In this document: positions 44,743 to 53,054 of the stretch, piece by piece | Layout: every line of letters begins with the position of its first letter | Numbering within the stretch: position 1 is the stretch's first letter | Origin: Collinsella sp. | GTDB taxonomy: Bacteria > Actinomycetota > Coriobacteriia > Coriobacteriales > Coriobacteriaceae | Length of the DNA stretch: 64,000 bases | NCBI GenBank assembly: GCA_019414645.1 | Contig: DXLP01000004.1 | Location: forward strand, 1-64,000 | Direction: 5' to 3' | Made by a program: the position numbers and the translations under genes | The notes under the pieces: generated by a model | What the model saw: only the letters and a program-made list of their open reading frames with translations | What the model was told of the DNA's origin: nothing | Database searches by the model: none

Positions 44743-46185
44743 CTATCGACCTCCCTTCGAGACGGCGTCATCGCGCATGAGCTCGGCCAGCGCCTCGCAA
44801 TCGATACGCAAGGCATCGCCGCCCGCCGGGTCGAGCGAATCGCCCTGTCCGGCGAGATCTTTGGCCTGCTTGCGCTCCGCGCGGGAAAGGCCCCGCTCGC
44901 GATACTTTTGCGAGTGCGCCGTGTACATGTTGATAAACAGGATGACCAAGAAGCTAAAGGCGATCACGACGACAACCCAAAAGAGAGCCACCGACGTGCT
45001 GCCGCCCATCCACTCAAAGTAGATGGCGATGGGGATGGTCTGGGTAATGCCGGCATAGTTGCCCGCAAAGAACAGGGTGCAGCCAAACTCGCCCATGGCG
45101 CGCGCGAAGGCGAGCACCGTGCCGGCGGCAATCGAGGGCCAACCAAGCGGCATCATAAGCTTGGTGAAGATGCGACGTTCGGACCATCCCAAGGTTCGCG
45201 CGGCGTCGAGCATCTGCGTGTCGAGGCTCTCGAAGGCTCCGAGCGCCGTGCGGTAGACCAGCGGAAACGACACAACGACGGCCGAAATGACCGCCGCGGG
45301 CCAGGTAAAGACGATCGAGATGCCGTGCGCGATGAGCCACTGGCCCACCCCGGTCGAGCGGCCAAACAGCATGAGGAGCAGAAAGCCGCAGACCGTGGGC
45401 GGCAGCACCATAGGAATCGTAAAGACCGAGTCGAGCAGGCCCTTGATGCGACTCGAGGTACCCATAGTCTTCCACGCGGCGAACAGGCCCAGCGCAAAGG
45501 AGATCAGCAGGGCAAGGCCGCTCGTTTTTATGGACACCCAAAACGGGCGATAGTCGATGTCGCCCAAAAAGGAGGCCAGAGAGGTCCAGGGCCCCTGCTC
45601 ATCCCGCAACACGACAGACGATGCTTCTACCATTTGAGCGCTATCAAGCCAACGCGCGCCGCCCTTGGCATCACCCGAGGCCGATGCAATCACCACATAG
45701 CGGTCCCCATCCGCACCGCGCTCGTCAAAGCCATAGGTATACCCGCCGGTATCAAACGTTGTTTCCGCCGTGACACACCAAGGAAGATCCACGTCCCCTA
45801 GCTGCGCACCTCCCATGGAGTTTGCGCTGTCGAGCTCACAGACGAGGGCCTTGAGACCCGATACGCACTCGTTGTCCTGCGGATCCAATCCATACTTCTC
45901 GACCGCCTTGGGCGATATCCACACCACAACGCGATCGGCAGCAGGCGCCACTACAAGGTCCACGTCCTCGTCAACGGGAAACCGGTAGCCCTCAGGCTGG
46001 CCCTCCATGGCACGAGCGGTCCCCTTGGCCAACCGCTCAAAACCCTCGATCCCATAGGAAAGCCCATGAGCGGTCGCAGCAACCTGGGCCCCGTCCTCAG
46101 CGTCCCCAGCAAACGCAAATCCCGGCACCCAGCAAAGCGCGAAGGTCAAAGCACAGGCGACAAGCATGCGGAATTTATTAAGCAC
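44743..46185 (-). CDS. modB: Molybdate ABC permease with a large N-terminal extracytoplasmic domain
   Basis: A ~480-residue protein. A signal peptide (VLNKFRMLVACALTFALCW, cleaved near AFAGDA) is followed by ~190 residues of unknown, probably extracytoplasmic sequence rich in acidic residues, then the ABC permease domain (about residues 215-440) with the EAA-type loop ARTLGWSERRIFTKLMMPL and a cytoplasmic tail. Ordinary ModB is only 220-280 residues, so the extra domain is unusual. The GTG at 46185 has GGAG 6 nt upstream. It follows modA by 68 nt and precedes modC by 3 nt. Confidence 0.82.
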   Translation of the reverse strand: MLNKFRMLVACALTFALCWVPGFAFAGDAEDGAQVAATAHGLSYGIEGFERLAKGTARAMEGQPEGYRFPVDEDVDLVVAPAADRVVVWISPKAVEKYGLDPQDNECVSGLKALVCELDSANSMGGAQLGDVDLPWCVTAETTFDTGGYTYGFDERGADGDRYVVIASASGDAKGGARWLDSAQMVEASSVVLRDEQGPWTSLASFLGDIDYRPFWVSIKTSGLALLISFALGLFAAWKTMGTSSRIKGLLDSVFTIPMVLPPTVCGFLLLMLFGRSTGVGQWLIAHGISIVFTWPAAVISAVVVSFPLVYRTALGAFESLDTQMLDAARTLGWSERRIFTKLMMPLGWPSIAAGTVLAFARAMGEFGCTLFFAGNYAGITQTIPIAIYFEWMGGSTSVALFWVVVVIAFSFLVILFINMYTAHSQKYRERGLSRAERKQAKDLAGQGDSLDPAGGDALRIDCEALAELMRDDAVSKGGR

Positions 46186-46253
46186 GAAAAGCTCCAAGCG
46201 AATACAAGGACGGAGTGAAACACAAAACGATGGAATTATCGCGCCAAGCCGCA

Positions 46254-47129
46254 CTACGCGGAAAGCTCAAAGCCGTAGTTAGCCCAAATCTTCTGGGCGG
46301 ACTTGCTGGACAGGCAGAAGTCGATGAACGCCTTGGCCTCGTCGGCGTGCTCGGAGATCTCGGCAACGGCACCCGGATACACGACGGGCTTATGCGAGTC
46401 CTCGGGGCACACGAAAGCCTCCTCGATGCCGTCATAGCGGAAGATATCAGAGCTGTAGACAAAACCTGCCACGCAGTCGCCCGTAGAGACGTAGGCCGCA
46501 GCGGTGCCGACCTTGTCGGCCAGGGCAACCTTGTCGGCGAGCTCGGGTGCATATTCGCCGTCGTCGCCCTCGGTGCCAGTATAGAGGCCCACGGAGGCCA
46601 GCGCCTGGTTGGCATACTTGCCGGCGGGGACGGTCTTGGCGTCGCCGATGGCGATCTTGCCGTCCAGATTCGCAACGTCGGCGATGGCCTCGATCTTGGT
46701 GTTGGAGCCCTCAGCGCGAATGATCACAAGGTCGTTGACGAACATATCCTCACGGGTGTCGGTGTCGACGAGCCCGGCGGTCTCGGCGTCGTCCATGGTG
46801 CCCTTGGAAGCGGTGATGAGCACGTCGACCGTGGCGCCGGCACGCATCTGCTCGACGAGGTCGCCGGAGGCCTTAAACTGCGTGTCGGCAAACGTGGTGC
46901 CGGTCTGCTCGGTGTAGAGCTCTTGAACCTCGGGCAGGGCCCTCTCGAGCGAGTTGGCGGCAAAGACCTGCAGCTCGACAGCCTTCTTCTTAGAGGAAGA
47001 CTTGGCGGAGCCGGCATCTGAACCAGCGAGCTCGGACGTCTTGCTGCCCGAGCAGCCAGCAAGACCAAGGCCGGCAGCGGCGACAGCAGAAAGCGAGACA
47101 AAACCGCGGCGAGAAACCAAATCGAACAT
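46254..47129 (-). CDS. modA: Molybdate ABC transporter substrate-binding lipoprotein
   Basis: A ~291-residue solute-binding lipoprotein. The N-terminus has a twin-arginine-like SRRGFV and a lipobox LAGC (about residue 24), a Ser-rich linker, then the ModA fold (LQVFAANSLERALPEVQ, FKASGDLVEQMRAGATVDVLITASKGTMDDA). It captures molybdate or tungstate outside the membrane. The ATG at 47129 has AAAGGG 6 nt upstream. It is the first gene of modABC. Confidence 0.9.
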   Translation of the reverse strand: MFDLVSRRGFVSLSAVAAAGLGLAGCSGSKTSELAGSDAGSAKSSSKKKAVELQVFAANSLERALPEVQELYTEQTGTTFADTQFKASGDLVEQMRAGATVDVLITASKGTMDDAETAGLVDTDTREDMFVNDLVIIRAEGSNTKIEAIADVANLDGKIAIGDAKTVPAGKYANQALASVGLYTGTEGDDGEYAPELADKVALADKVGTAAAYVSTGDCVAGFVYSSDIFRYDGIEEAFVCPEDSHKPVVYPGAVAEISEHADEAKAFIDFCLSSKSAQKIWANYGFELSA

Positions 47130-47189
47130 ATTCAACCCTTTCGGACCTTATGCCCGGGCACCCCACCGCGGGCTTTAATCTGCAATCAG

Positions 47190-47233
47190 ATTATACTTCT
47201 GCGCGAATAATGATAGTGAGAAATTATTCTCAC
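47190..47233 (-). promoter_or_regulatory. modA promoter with palindromic operator
   Basis: A TATAAT box lies at 47190-47195 (minus strand). The palindrome GTGAGAAATTATTCTCAC (47216-47233) covers the -35 zone, where no good -35 box is found. It is a likely site for a molybdate- or metal-responsive regulator, but it does not match the ModE consensus as I know it. Confidence 0.5.
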
Positions 47234-47282
47234 CAGAGAATATAGTTTCGAGTTAGCGTACACCTCGGCGTCGCTTCGGCGG

Positions 47283-47319
47283 AAAACAAAGGCGGAGCAG
47301 CCCGTAAGGTCGCTCCGCC
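47283..47319 (-). terminator. Terminator of the moeA-mog operon
   Basis: An 8-bp stem GGCGGAGC/GCTCCGCC (47291-47298 with 47312-47319) followed by TTTGTTTT on the minus strand. Confidence 0.75.
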
Positions 47320-47332
47320 GCAGGTAAGCCGC

Positions 47333-47812
47333 TTAGTTGGTATGTCCGCCGCCCGCCGTCATCTGGGCCGCATGCTCCAGCTGGTCGCTCACGGCCTCCC
47401 AGCTTTCGCAGGCGGCCTTCGTAGAACCGGGAAAGTTTACGACAAGTGTATGACCTCGTTGCATGCAAATAGCGCGTGAGAGCATGGCGCGGCGCGTCTT
47501 GGTCATCGAGTACGCACGGATTGTCTCGGCAATACCCGGCACATCGCGGTCGCAAACGGCACGCGTCGCCTCGGGCGTCACATCGCGCATCGAAAGCCCC
47601 GTGCCGCCGCAGGTGAGCACGACATTGGCGTGGCACTCATCGGCGGCTTCCACAATGGCATCACCAATCTCGCTGACGTCGTCGCGCACGACCACATGTG
47701 AGGCGACCGTCCAGCCCTGCGCCTCGATGAGTTCCTCGAGTGCGGCTCCGGCCTCGTCCTGAGCAAGATCGCGCGTATCCGAGCACGTCACGATTGAAAT
47801 CTTCAACTCCAT
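47333..47812 (-). CDS. Molybdenum cofactor biosynthesis protein (MoaB/MogA family)
   Basis: A 159-residue protein with the molybdopterin-adenylyltransferase signature VVLTCGGTGLSMRDVTPEAT (about residues 62-81) and the C-terminal VVNFPGSTKAACE. It adenylates molybdopterin before metal insertion by MoeA, encoded immediately upstream (10-nt gap). The ATG at 47812 has AGGAGG 6 nt upstream; the longer frame lies inside moeA. Whether it should be called mog or moaB cannot be decided from sequence alone. Confidence 0.88.
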   Translation of the reverse strand: MELKISIVTCSDTRDLAQDEAGAALEELIEAQGWTVASHVVVRDDVSEIGDAIVEAADECHANVVLTCGGTGLSMRDVTPEATRAVCDRDVPGIAETIRAYSMTKTRRAMLSRAICMQRGHTLVVNFPGSTKAACESWEAVSDQLEHAAQMTAGGGHTN

Positions 47813-47822
47813 AGCGATCCTC

Positions 47823-49085
47823 CTATAGCACCGTTCCCTCAGGCAGGTCGACGCGAACAACGTCCACGACATCTCCCGCCTTGAGCTCGCACGGTCCTTC
47901 GTCAATACGCAGCAGGCAGTTGGCCCGCTGCATCGTGCCGAGCAGCGCCGAATTCTGCGTCTTGGCCTCGGTCACCAACAGCTCACCGGTCTCGGGGTCG
48001 CGCAAAACCGTGGCGCGATCGAAGAAGCGTCGGTCCTGGCGCTTTTTCACGCCGTGTGTGAGCGTCGCCTGCTGCACGGGACGCGCCCCCTCGGCAAAAC
48101 CACGCATCTTGCGGATCGCCGGGCGCGCGAGCATCTCAAAGCCCACATACGCCGCCGCTGGATTGCCCGAAAGCCCCAGGTAGGGCTTGCCCCCAAGCAG
48201 GCCAAACGTGATGGCCTTGCCGGGACGCATCGAGATGCGATCGAACAGTACCTCGCCCTCGCGCCGGACGAGCGCCGTCACATAGTCGTAGTCGCCCGCC
48301 GAGGCGCCACCGCTCGTAATGACAAAATCGCACTCCTGCACGGCATGATGCACCAGCTCGGCGATCGCCTGCTCATCATCGGGCGCAATGCCGTAGAACA
48401 CGGGCTCGGCGCCGGCATCGAGTGCCTCGGCCATCAGCGCCGAGGAGTTGGAATCGCGAATCTGACCACGCGCCGGCAGCTCACTCGGCGCGACCAGCTC
48501 CGTGCCCAGCGAGATGATGCCCACACGTGGGGCAGCGTGCACCTTCACGCTCGCGTATCCGGCGCTTGCCAGCAAGCCGGCGCCGGCCGGAGCCACGACC
48601 TCGCCGGCGTGCATCACAACATCGCCGGCATGGGCCTCCTCGGCAGCAGAGCGAACGTTCTCCCCTACCTTGGCCGGCGCCGAGAAGCTCACGCGTGAGC
48701 CCTCGTTGCCATTGCCGTCAAGCACCTCGACAATCTCGTATTTCACCACGGCATCCGCACCCTCGGGCACCGGCGCACCCGTCATGATGCGGACCGCCTC
48801 GCCCGGGGCGATTGCGCCCTCAAACACATGGCCCGCGGCCTCGTGTCCGATAACGTCGAGCGTCACCGGCGCCTCGCCAGACGCCTGCACCAAGTCCGCC
48901 GAGCGCACGGCATATCCGTCCATAGCGCTGTTGGCAAACGGCGAGATGTCGATATCGGCCACCGCGTCCTCGGCCAAGGGAAGACCGGCGGCCTGCCACA
49001 CGGGAATCTCGATGAGATCCGTCGGAACAACATGCGACAGAACAATCGACTGCGCGTCCTCCAGCGGAATGAGTTTCTCTGCCAT
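47823..49085 (-). CDS. moeA: Molybdopterin molybdenumtransferase
   Basis: A 420-residue protein with the MoeA layout: N-terminal PLADEDAVADIDISPFANSAMDGYA region (about 35-55), the MoCF_biosynth motif VITSGGASAGDYDY (about 265-278), KPGKAITFG (about 295) and PYLGLSGNPAAAYVGFE (about 305), and a C-terminal beta-barrel. It inserts molybdate into adenylated molybdopterin, giving Mo cofactor for the molybdenum hydroxylase at 28040 and for a formate dehydrogenase, if present. AAGAGG lies 5 nt upstream of the ATG at 49085. Confidence 0.92.
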   Translation of the reverse strand: MAEKLIPLEDAQSIVLSHVVPTDLIEIPVWQAAGLPLAEDAVADIDISPFANSAMDGYAVRSADLVQASGEAPVTLDVIGHEAAGHVFEGAIAPGEAVRIMTGAPVPEGADAVVKYEIVEVLDGNGNEGSRVSFSAPAKVGENVRSAAEEAHAGDVVMHAGEVVAPAGAGLLASAGYASVKVHAAPRVGIISLGTELVAPSELPARGQIRDSNSSALMAEALDAGAEPVFYGIAPDDEQAIAELVHHAVQECDFVITSGGASAGDYDYVTALVRREGEVLFDRISMRPGKAITFGLLGGKPYLGLSGNPAAAYVGFEMLARPAIRKMRGFAEGARPVQQATLTHGVKKRQDRRFFDRATVLRDPETGELLVTEAKTQNSALLGTMQRANCLLRIDEGPCELKAGDVVDVVRVDLPEGTVL

Positions 49086-49295
49086 ATGCACCTCTTAATG
49101 CCACGCCGCACAACAGGAGCGCCGATTCTTTATGCTTGTCTCAGTATAATCCCCCGACGCACGACCGCGACTCGGCCTGTACCCGCAAATACACCTGTCG
49201 GTTGCAGGCCGCGAAACAGAATGGAAACCAACCCACCGGCTCGTCGCGTTTACCGCGTTTTATAATGCTTGCGTTACAACCTAAAAGAGGAACAT

Positions 49296-50717
49296 ATGGC
49301 TCATAACGACAAACCCGAAAGCGCAAACGAGGCGCAGGATCATTCCCAGCCGCTCGACGACGGCGGCCTTTTCTCCCTTAGCGACGTCATCATGGCAGGC
49401 AGGCAACAGCTCACCCGCTCCGAGCATCTCTTGGCTGCCGACACACTCCGCAACGCCCGCAACCTACTCGCGAGCGCTAAGTTGCTCGTACTCGTCGTCA
49501 TCGTCTCGCTCGCCATGGGCGTTGCCGCTTGGGCGTTTTTGGCCTCGCTGAATATCGCGACCGACTATCGCGAGCACCATGCATGGGTCTACGCCTTGCT
49601 TCCTGTTGTGGGCGTTGCCACCGCATGGGTGTACAAAAACCACGGCCTTGCCGCCAAACGAGGCAACAACCTGGTCATCGACTCCGCTCTGGGCACACGT
49701 CTCATCCATATGCGCATGGCCGTCCTCACCTTCGTCTGCTCCACGCTCACGCACCTAACGGGCGGATCGGCCGGTCGCGAGGGAGCCGCGGTACAGATTG
49801 GCGGCACCATCGCCAGCAACATCTCGAGCCTCGCCCACCTCAAAAAGCATGACCACCACGACCTCATGCTCGCCGGCATCTCGTCGGCCTTTGGCGCCGT
49901 ATTCGGTTCGCCCCTTGCCGGCGCGTTCTTTGGCATGGAGATGTGTTTTATCGGCAAGATCGACTACACCGCGGGCATCTACTGTCTGGTCGCCTCGTTT
50001 ACCGGCTACTTTACATCACTCGCCCTGGGTACCGAGTACGAAGCGAATGTCATCGCCAGCGTTCCCAACATGACACCACGGACGGTTGCCATCGTTGTTA
50101 TCAGCGCCATTATCTTCGGTCTGACGGCACGCCTCTTTGCCTGGTCGGTTCGAACCGTCAAAAGCCTGTACGGTCGCTTTATCACCAACTACCTTGCTCG
50201 CGCACTCGTGGGCGCGCTCGTGGTGCTCGCGGCATACGCGATGCTCGACGCCTGGAAGTATGCCGGCCTTGCCACCTGGCTCTCGGGCGCCGGGTTCGCC
50301 GGTAACACGACCCTTGCCGACGCAGCCATCAAGCTCGTGGTGACGGCGCTTACCCTGGGTGCGGGCTTCCAAGGCGGCGAGGTCACGCCCCTGTTTGGCA
50401 TCGGCGCGGCGCTCGGCGGCTGGATCGGTTGCCTCGTCGGTATCGACCCCAGCTTTCTGGCGGCGCTGGGCATGCTCGGTGTTTTCTGCGCCGGCCTTAA
50501 CGTGCCCATCACCACCTGTATGATGGCCATCGACCTGTTCCACGGCACGGCAGCCGGCTTCTTCGTGATCGTGGCGTTTATCAGCTATCTTGTCGGCGGC
50601 CACCGCGGCGTATATCCCGCGCAGCGCATTGTCTCGCCTAAACGCCGTTCGCTTATTGTGGATGAGGGCGGTACGGTAGCGGATGCTATCGAGCGCCACA
50701 ACGACCTGATAGAGTAG
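49296..50717 (+). CDS. ClC-family anion channel/antiporter
   Basis: A 473-residue protein with a hydrophilic N-terminus (about 65 residues) and about ten membrane helices. The ClC signature GGSAGREGAAVQIGG (about residues 158-172) contains the gating Glu, and the later FQGGEVTPLFGIGAALGG (about 357-374) replaces the usual GIFAP motif. It moves chloride, fluoride or another anion; the motif differences leave ion selectivity open. The ATG at 49296 has AAGAGG 5 nt upstream. It is divergent from moeA and followed by a lipid kinase on the same strand. Confidence 0.85.
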   Translation: MAHNDKPESANEAQDHSQPLDDGGLFSLSDVIMAGRQQLTRSEHLLAADTLRNARNLLASAKLLVLVVIVSLAMGVAAWAFLASLNIATDYREHHAWVYALLPVVGVATAWVYKNHGLAAKRGNNLVIDSALGTRLIHMRMAVLTFVCSTLTHLTGGSAGREGAAVQIGGTIASNISSLAHLKKHDHHDLMLAGISSAFGAVFGSPLAGAFFGMEMCFIGKIDYTAGIYCLVASFTGYFTSLALGTEYEANVIASVPNMTPRTVAIVVISAIIFGLTARLFAWSVRTVKSLYGRFITNYLARALVGALVVLAAYAMLDAWKYAGLATWLSGAGFAGNTTLADAAIKLVVTALTLGAGFQGGEVTPLFGIGAALGGWIGCLVGIDPSFLAALGMLGVFCAGLNVPITTCMMAIDLFHGTAAGFFVIVAFISYLVGGHRGVYPAQRIVSPKRRSLIVDEGGTVADAIERHNDLIE

Positions 50718-50804
50718 ACGTTAGTATTCGCCGTGCAGCCACAATCGGGGGCAATTCGACCTGAGCGCGACCGCACCGTCACGTCATACGCCAGGAGTCG
50801 CCCC

Positions 50805-51767
50805 ATGCACGCAACTGATTTTGGTCGCACGCTCATAATCGCCAACCCTGCCGCCCAGTCGGGTGCGGCGCGCGAGGTCGCTGAGCGCCTGCAGCGCTTT
50901 TTGGACATGACCGCGCGCGCATCCCAGTTTGATCTGGTGCTAACCGAGCACATGGGACACGCCAAGGAGCTTGCCGCACAGGCTCAGGGCTATCGTACCG
51001 TTATCGCACTCGGCGGCGACGGCGTGATCCACGAGGTCGTCAACGGGCTTATGACACAGGATGAGGCGGTCCGGCCCGCTCTTGCCGTCCTGCCCGTAGG
51101 CTCCGGCAACGATTTTGCCCAAACGCTCGGTATCGATGATTTCTCCGGTAAGGATTTTGGCGCGCTGCTCACCTGCGAGCTGCAGCGTCAGGACATCGGG
51201 CGCATTCGCTCATGGAACCCCGCAAACGGCAGCGGCGAGGCTTCCGTTGTGTACTACGACCAGACGCTTTCGGTCGGCATCGATGCCGCCATCGGCCTGG
51301 GCACCACCGAGCTGCGCAAAAAGACCGGCTTGACGGGCGCGCCGCTCTACACCCTCTCGGGTCTGGAGCAGTTTGGCCTGCGCTATCGCAACTACCTCAT
51401 GACAGTCAGCTTTGACGGGGCGCCCGCCGAGCGCGTGAGGGCGATTATCATGGCGATTCAGCTGGGCCCCACGTATGGCTCGGGCTATCGCATCTGCCCC
51501 GATGCCGACCCCTGCGACGGCATGCTCGACGTCTGCTACGCATGCGGCCCCGTCCCTCGCGCGATTGCCCTGCCTATGTTCCTCTCGGCCAAAGACGGCC
51601 ACCATACCAAGTTGCCACCGGTTCGCATGCGCCGCTGCCGCCATGCCGAGCTCACCTTTGAGGAGCCCGACTACCCCATCCAAGCCGACGGCGAGCCCAT
51701 CGTCGCCTCGCGCATCGAGGTCGACATCCTCGCCGGCGCCCTCCATGTCTGGCGCCCCACCCGCTAA
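50805..51767 (+). CDS. Diacylglycerol kinase family lipid kinase
   Basis: A 320-residue protein of the DagK/YegS family: IIANPAAQSGAAREVAERL (about residues 11-29), the nucleotide-binding ALGGDGVIHEVVNGLM (about 68-83) and LPVGSGNDFAQTLG (about 95-108), with a C-terminal beta-sandwich. It phosphorylates diacylglycerol or a related membrane lipid by family. The ATG at 50805 has CAGGAG 7 nt upstream. It follows the ClC gene by 87 nt and may be co-transcribed. Confidence 0.87.
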   Translation: MHATDFGRTLIIANPAAQSGAAREVAERLQRFLDMTARASQFDLVLTEHMGHAKELAAQAQGYRTVIALGGDGVIHEVVNGLMTQDEAVRPALAVLPVGSGNDFAQTLGIDDFSGKDFGALLTCELQRQDIGRIRSWNPANGSGEASVVYYDQTLSVGIDAAIGLGTTELRKKTGLTGAPLYTLSGLEQFGLRYRNYLMTVSFDGAPAERVRAIIMAIQLGPTYGSGYRICPDADPCDGMLDVCYACGPVPRAIALPMFLSAKDGHHTKLPPVRMRRCRHAELTFEEPDYPIQADGEPIVASRIEVDILAGALHVWRPTR

Positions 51768-51775
51768 CCCAACCT

Positions 51776-51844
51776 AAGTTGCGGTGAAATAGGGACTGTT
51801 TATGCAGCAAGTGCCGCAAAACAATCCCTATTTCACCGCAACTT
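51776..51844. repeat. Dispersed hairpin, TTGCGGTGAAATA family, copy 4
   Basis: Arms 51776-51801 and 51819-51844 pair over nearly 26 bp (AAGTTGCGGTGAAATAGGGA and its inverted copy at the outer part). It fills the gap between the convergent lipid-kinase and release-factor-like genes. Confidence 0.87.
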
Positions 51845-51853
51845 ATGAGGAGG

Positions 51854-52234
51854 CTATTCGTCGCTGCCCGGTTTGCGACGGTTGGCCTTTTTAATGGCGT
51901 TGAAGTGCTTGTCATTGAGCCTGCGCTGGCGAGAGCGCTGAGGCACCTTGGTCTTTACGCGTCGGCGCGGTGGACGCCCGCGACGCTCAAGCTCAGCGCG
52001 CAGCTTACGCAGGCAGCTGCTACGGTTTTGGAACTGACTGCGGCTCTCGCGCGCCGTCACGGTAATCCCCGTGGGCCCATGCTTCATGCGCACCGCCGAG
52101 TCCGTCGTGTTCACGCCCTGCCCACCCGGGCCCGTCGCGCGAAACACCTGAACCTCGCAATCGCGTGCCAACTCCTCGACCGACATCTCGGCATAGTGCG
52201 CATACTCACGCCATCCCATCTTGTTCTCATCCAT
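51854..52234 (-). CDS. Peptide chain release factor-like protein (GGQ domain)
   Basis: A 126-residue protein consisting mainly of the catalytic domain of release factors, with [17 protein letters not shown] (about residues 33-49) including the GGQ that enters the peptidyl-transferase centre, and a basic C-terminal tail ([19 protein letters not shown]). This is the architecture of ArfB/YaeJ- or RF-H-type ribosome rescue factors, which hydrolyse peptidyl-tRNA on stalled ribosomes. No stop-codon recognition domain is present. The ATG at 52234 has GGGGAGG 7 nt upstream. Which rescue subtype it is remains open. Confidence 0.82.
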   Translation of the reverse strand: MDENKMGWREYAHYAEMSVEELARDCEVQVFRATGPGGQGVNTTDSAVRMKHGPTGITVTARESRSQFQNRSSCLRKLRAELERRGRPPRRRVKTKVPQRSRQRRLNDKHFNAIKKANRRKPGSDE

Positions 52235-52253
52235 ATCAACACCTCCCCTCATA

Positions 52254-52290
52254 CAAAAAATGTGACAAAGGGACAGTCCCTTTGTCACAT
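52254..52290 (-). terminator. Terminator of xpt (GTGACAAAGGG palindrome)
   Basis: Perfect 14-bp arms (52260-52290, ATGTGACAAAGGGAC...) followed by six T on the minus strand, 27 nt after the xpt stop. Confidence 0.85.
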
Positions 52291-52317
52291 CGCATACCAA
52301 TCGCTTGTGTTGCGCGC

Positions 52318-52896
52318 TTAGGCGAAGGTGATCTCGCCGGTCTCGCAGTCCATATCGGCGATGCGGGCCAAGCTCTCGACGCGGAAGCCGCGCTCGCGGA
52401 GCTTATCGCCGCCGCCCTGGAAGCCCTTCTCCACTGCAATGCCAATACCGGACACCTCGGCACCCGCAGCCTCGCAGATCTTGATGAGACCCTCGAGCGC
52501 GCAGCCGTTGGCCAGGAAGTCGTCGATAATCAGGACCTTGTCGCCCTCGGACAGGAAGCGCTTGCCGACGATGACCGGGTACTCCTTCTGCTTGGTAAAG
52601 GAGTAGATGGTCGTGGCATACTGCTCGCCGTCAAGGTTGATAGACTGCGCCTTCTTGGCAAAGACCACCGGCACGCCGCCAAAATGCTGAGCCGCGATGC
52701 AAGCCATGCCAATGCCCGAAGCCTCGATCGTCAGGATCTTGTTGATCTCGACACCCTCGAACAGACGGGCCCACTCGGCACCCATGTGGTCGAACAGCTC
52801 AACGTCGCACTGGTGGTTGAGGAAGGCGTCAACCTTAAGGACGTTACCGGCCTTTACGATGCCGTCATGGCGAATACGATCCTCAAGCTCCTGCAT
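52318..52896 (-). CDS. xpt: Xanthine phosphoribosyltransferase
   Basis: A 192-residue type I phosphoribosyltransferase: the PRPP-binding loop is [19 protein letters not shown] (about residues 123-141) and [14 protein letters not shown] (about 77-90) matches Xpt. It salvages xanthine to XMP, which fits with the purine-type hydroxylase in the same window. The start has a GAAGGGG 8 nt upstream. I looked for a guanine riboswitch in the ~150-nt leader and saw none. Confidence 0.93.
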   Translation of the reverse strand: MQELEDRIRHDGIVKAGNVLKVDAFLNHQCDVELFDHMGAEWARLFEGVEINKILTIEASGIGMACIAAQHFGGVPVVFAKKAQSINLDGEQYATTIYSFTKQKEYPVIVGKRFLSEGDKVLIIDDFLANGCALEGLIKICEAAGAEVSGIGIAVEKGFQGGGDKLRERGFRVESLARIADMDCETGEITFA

Positions 52897-53054
52897 GGCG
52901 CAACCCCTTCTCGCGGCAACGATACCGCGCGATTAATAAACGTTGTTCGATAGTCTACCACGGACCGACCCCCGCCCGTCCCACAAGCCGCATCGCACCA
53001 TAAAGCCGCAAGACCAGTAGATGGGCCGATTCGTGGCAAGCCTGCCTCCACAAG

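Noticed and set aside
52897-53054. Guanine riboswitch upstream of xpt
   Set aside because: The two conserved loop motifs and the three-way junction of purine riboswitches are absent.
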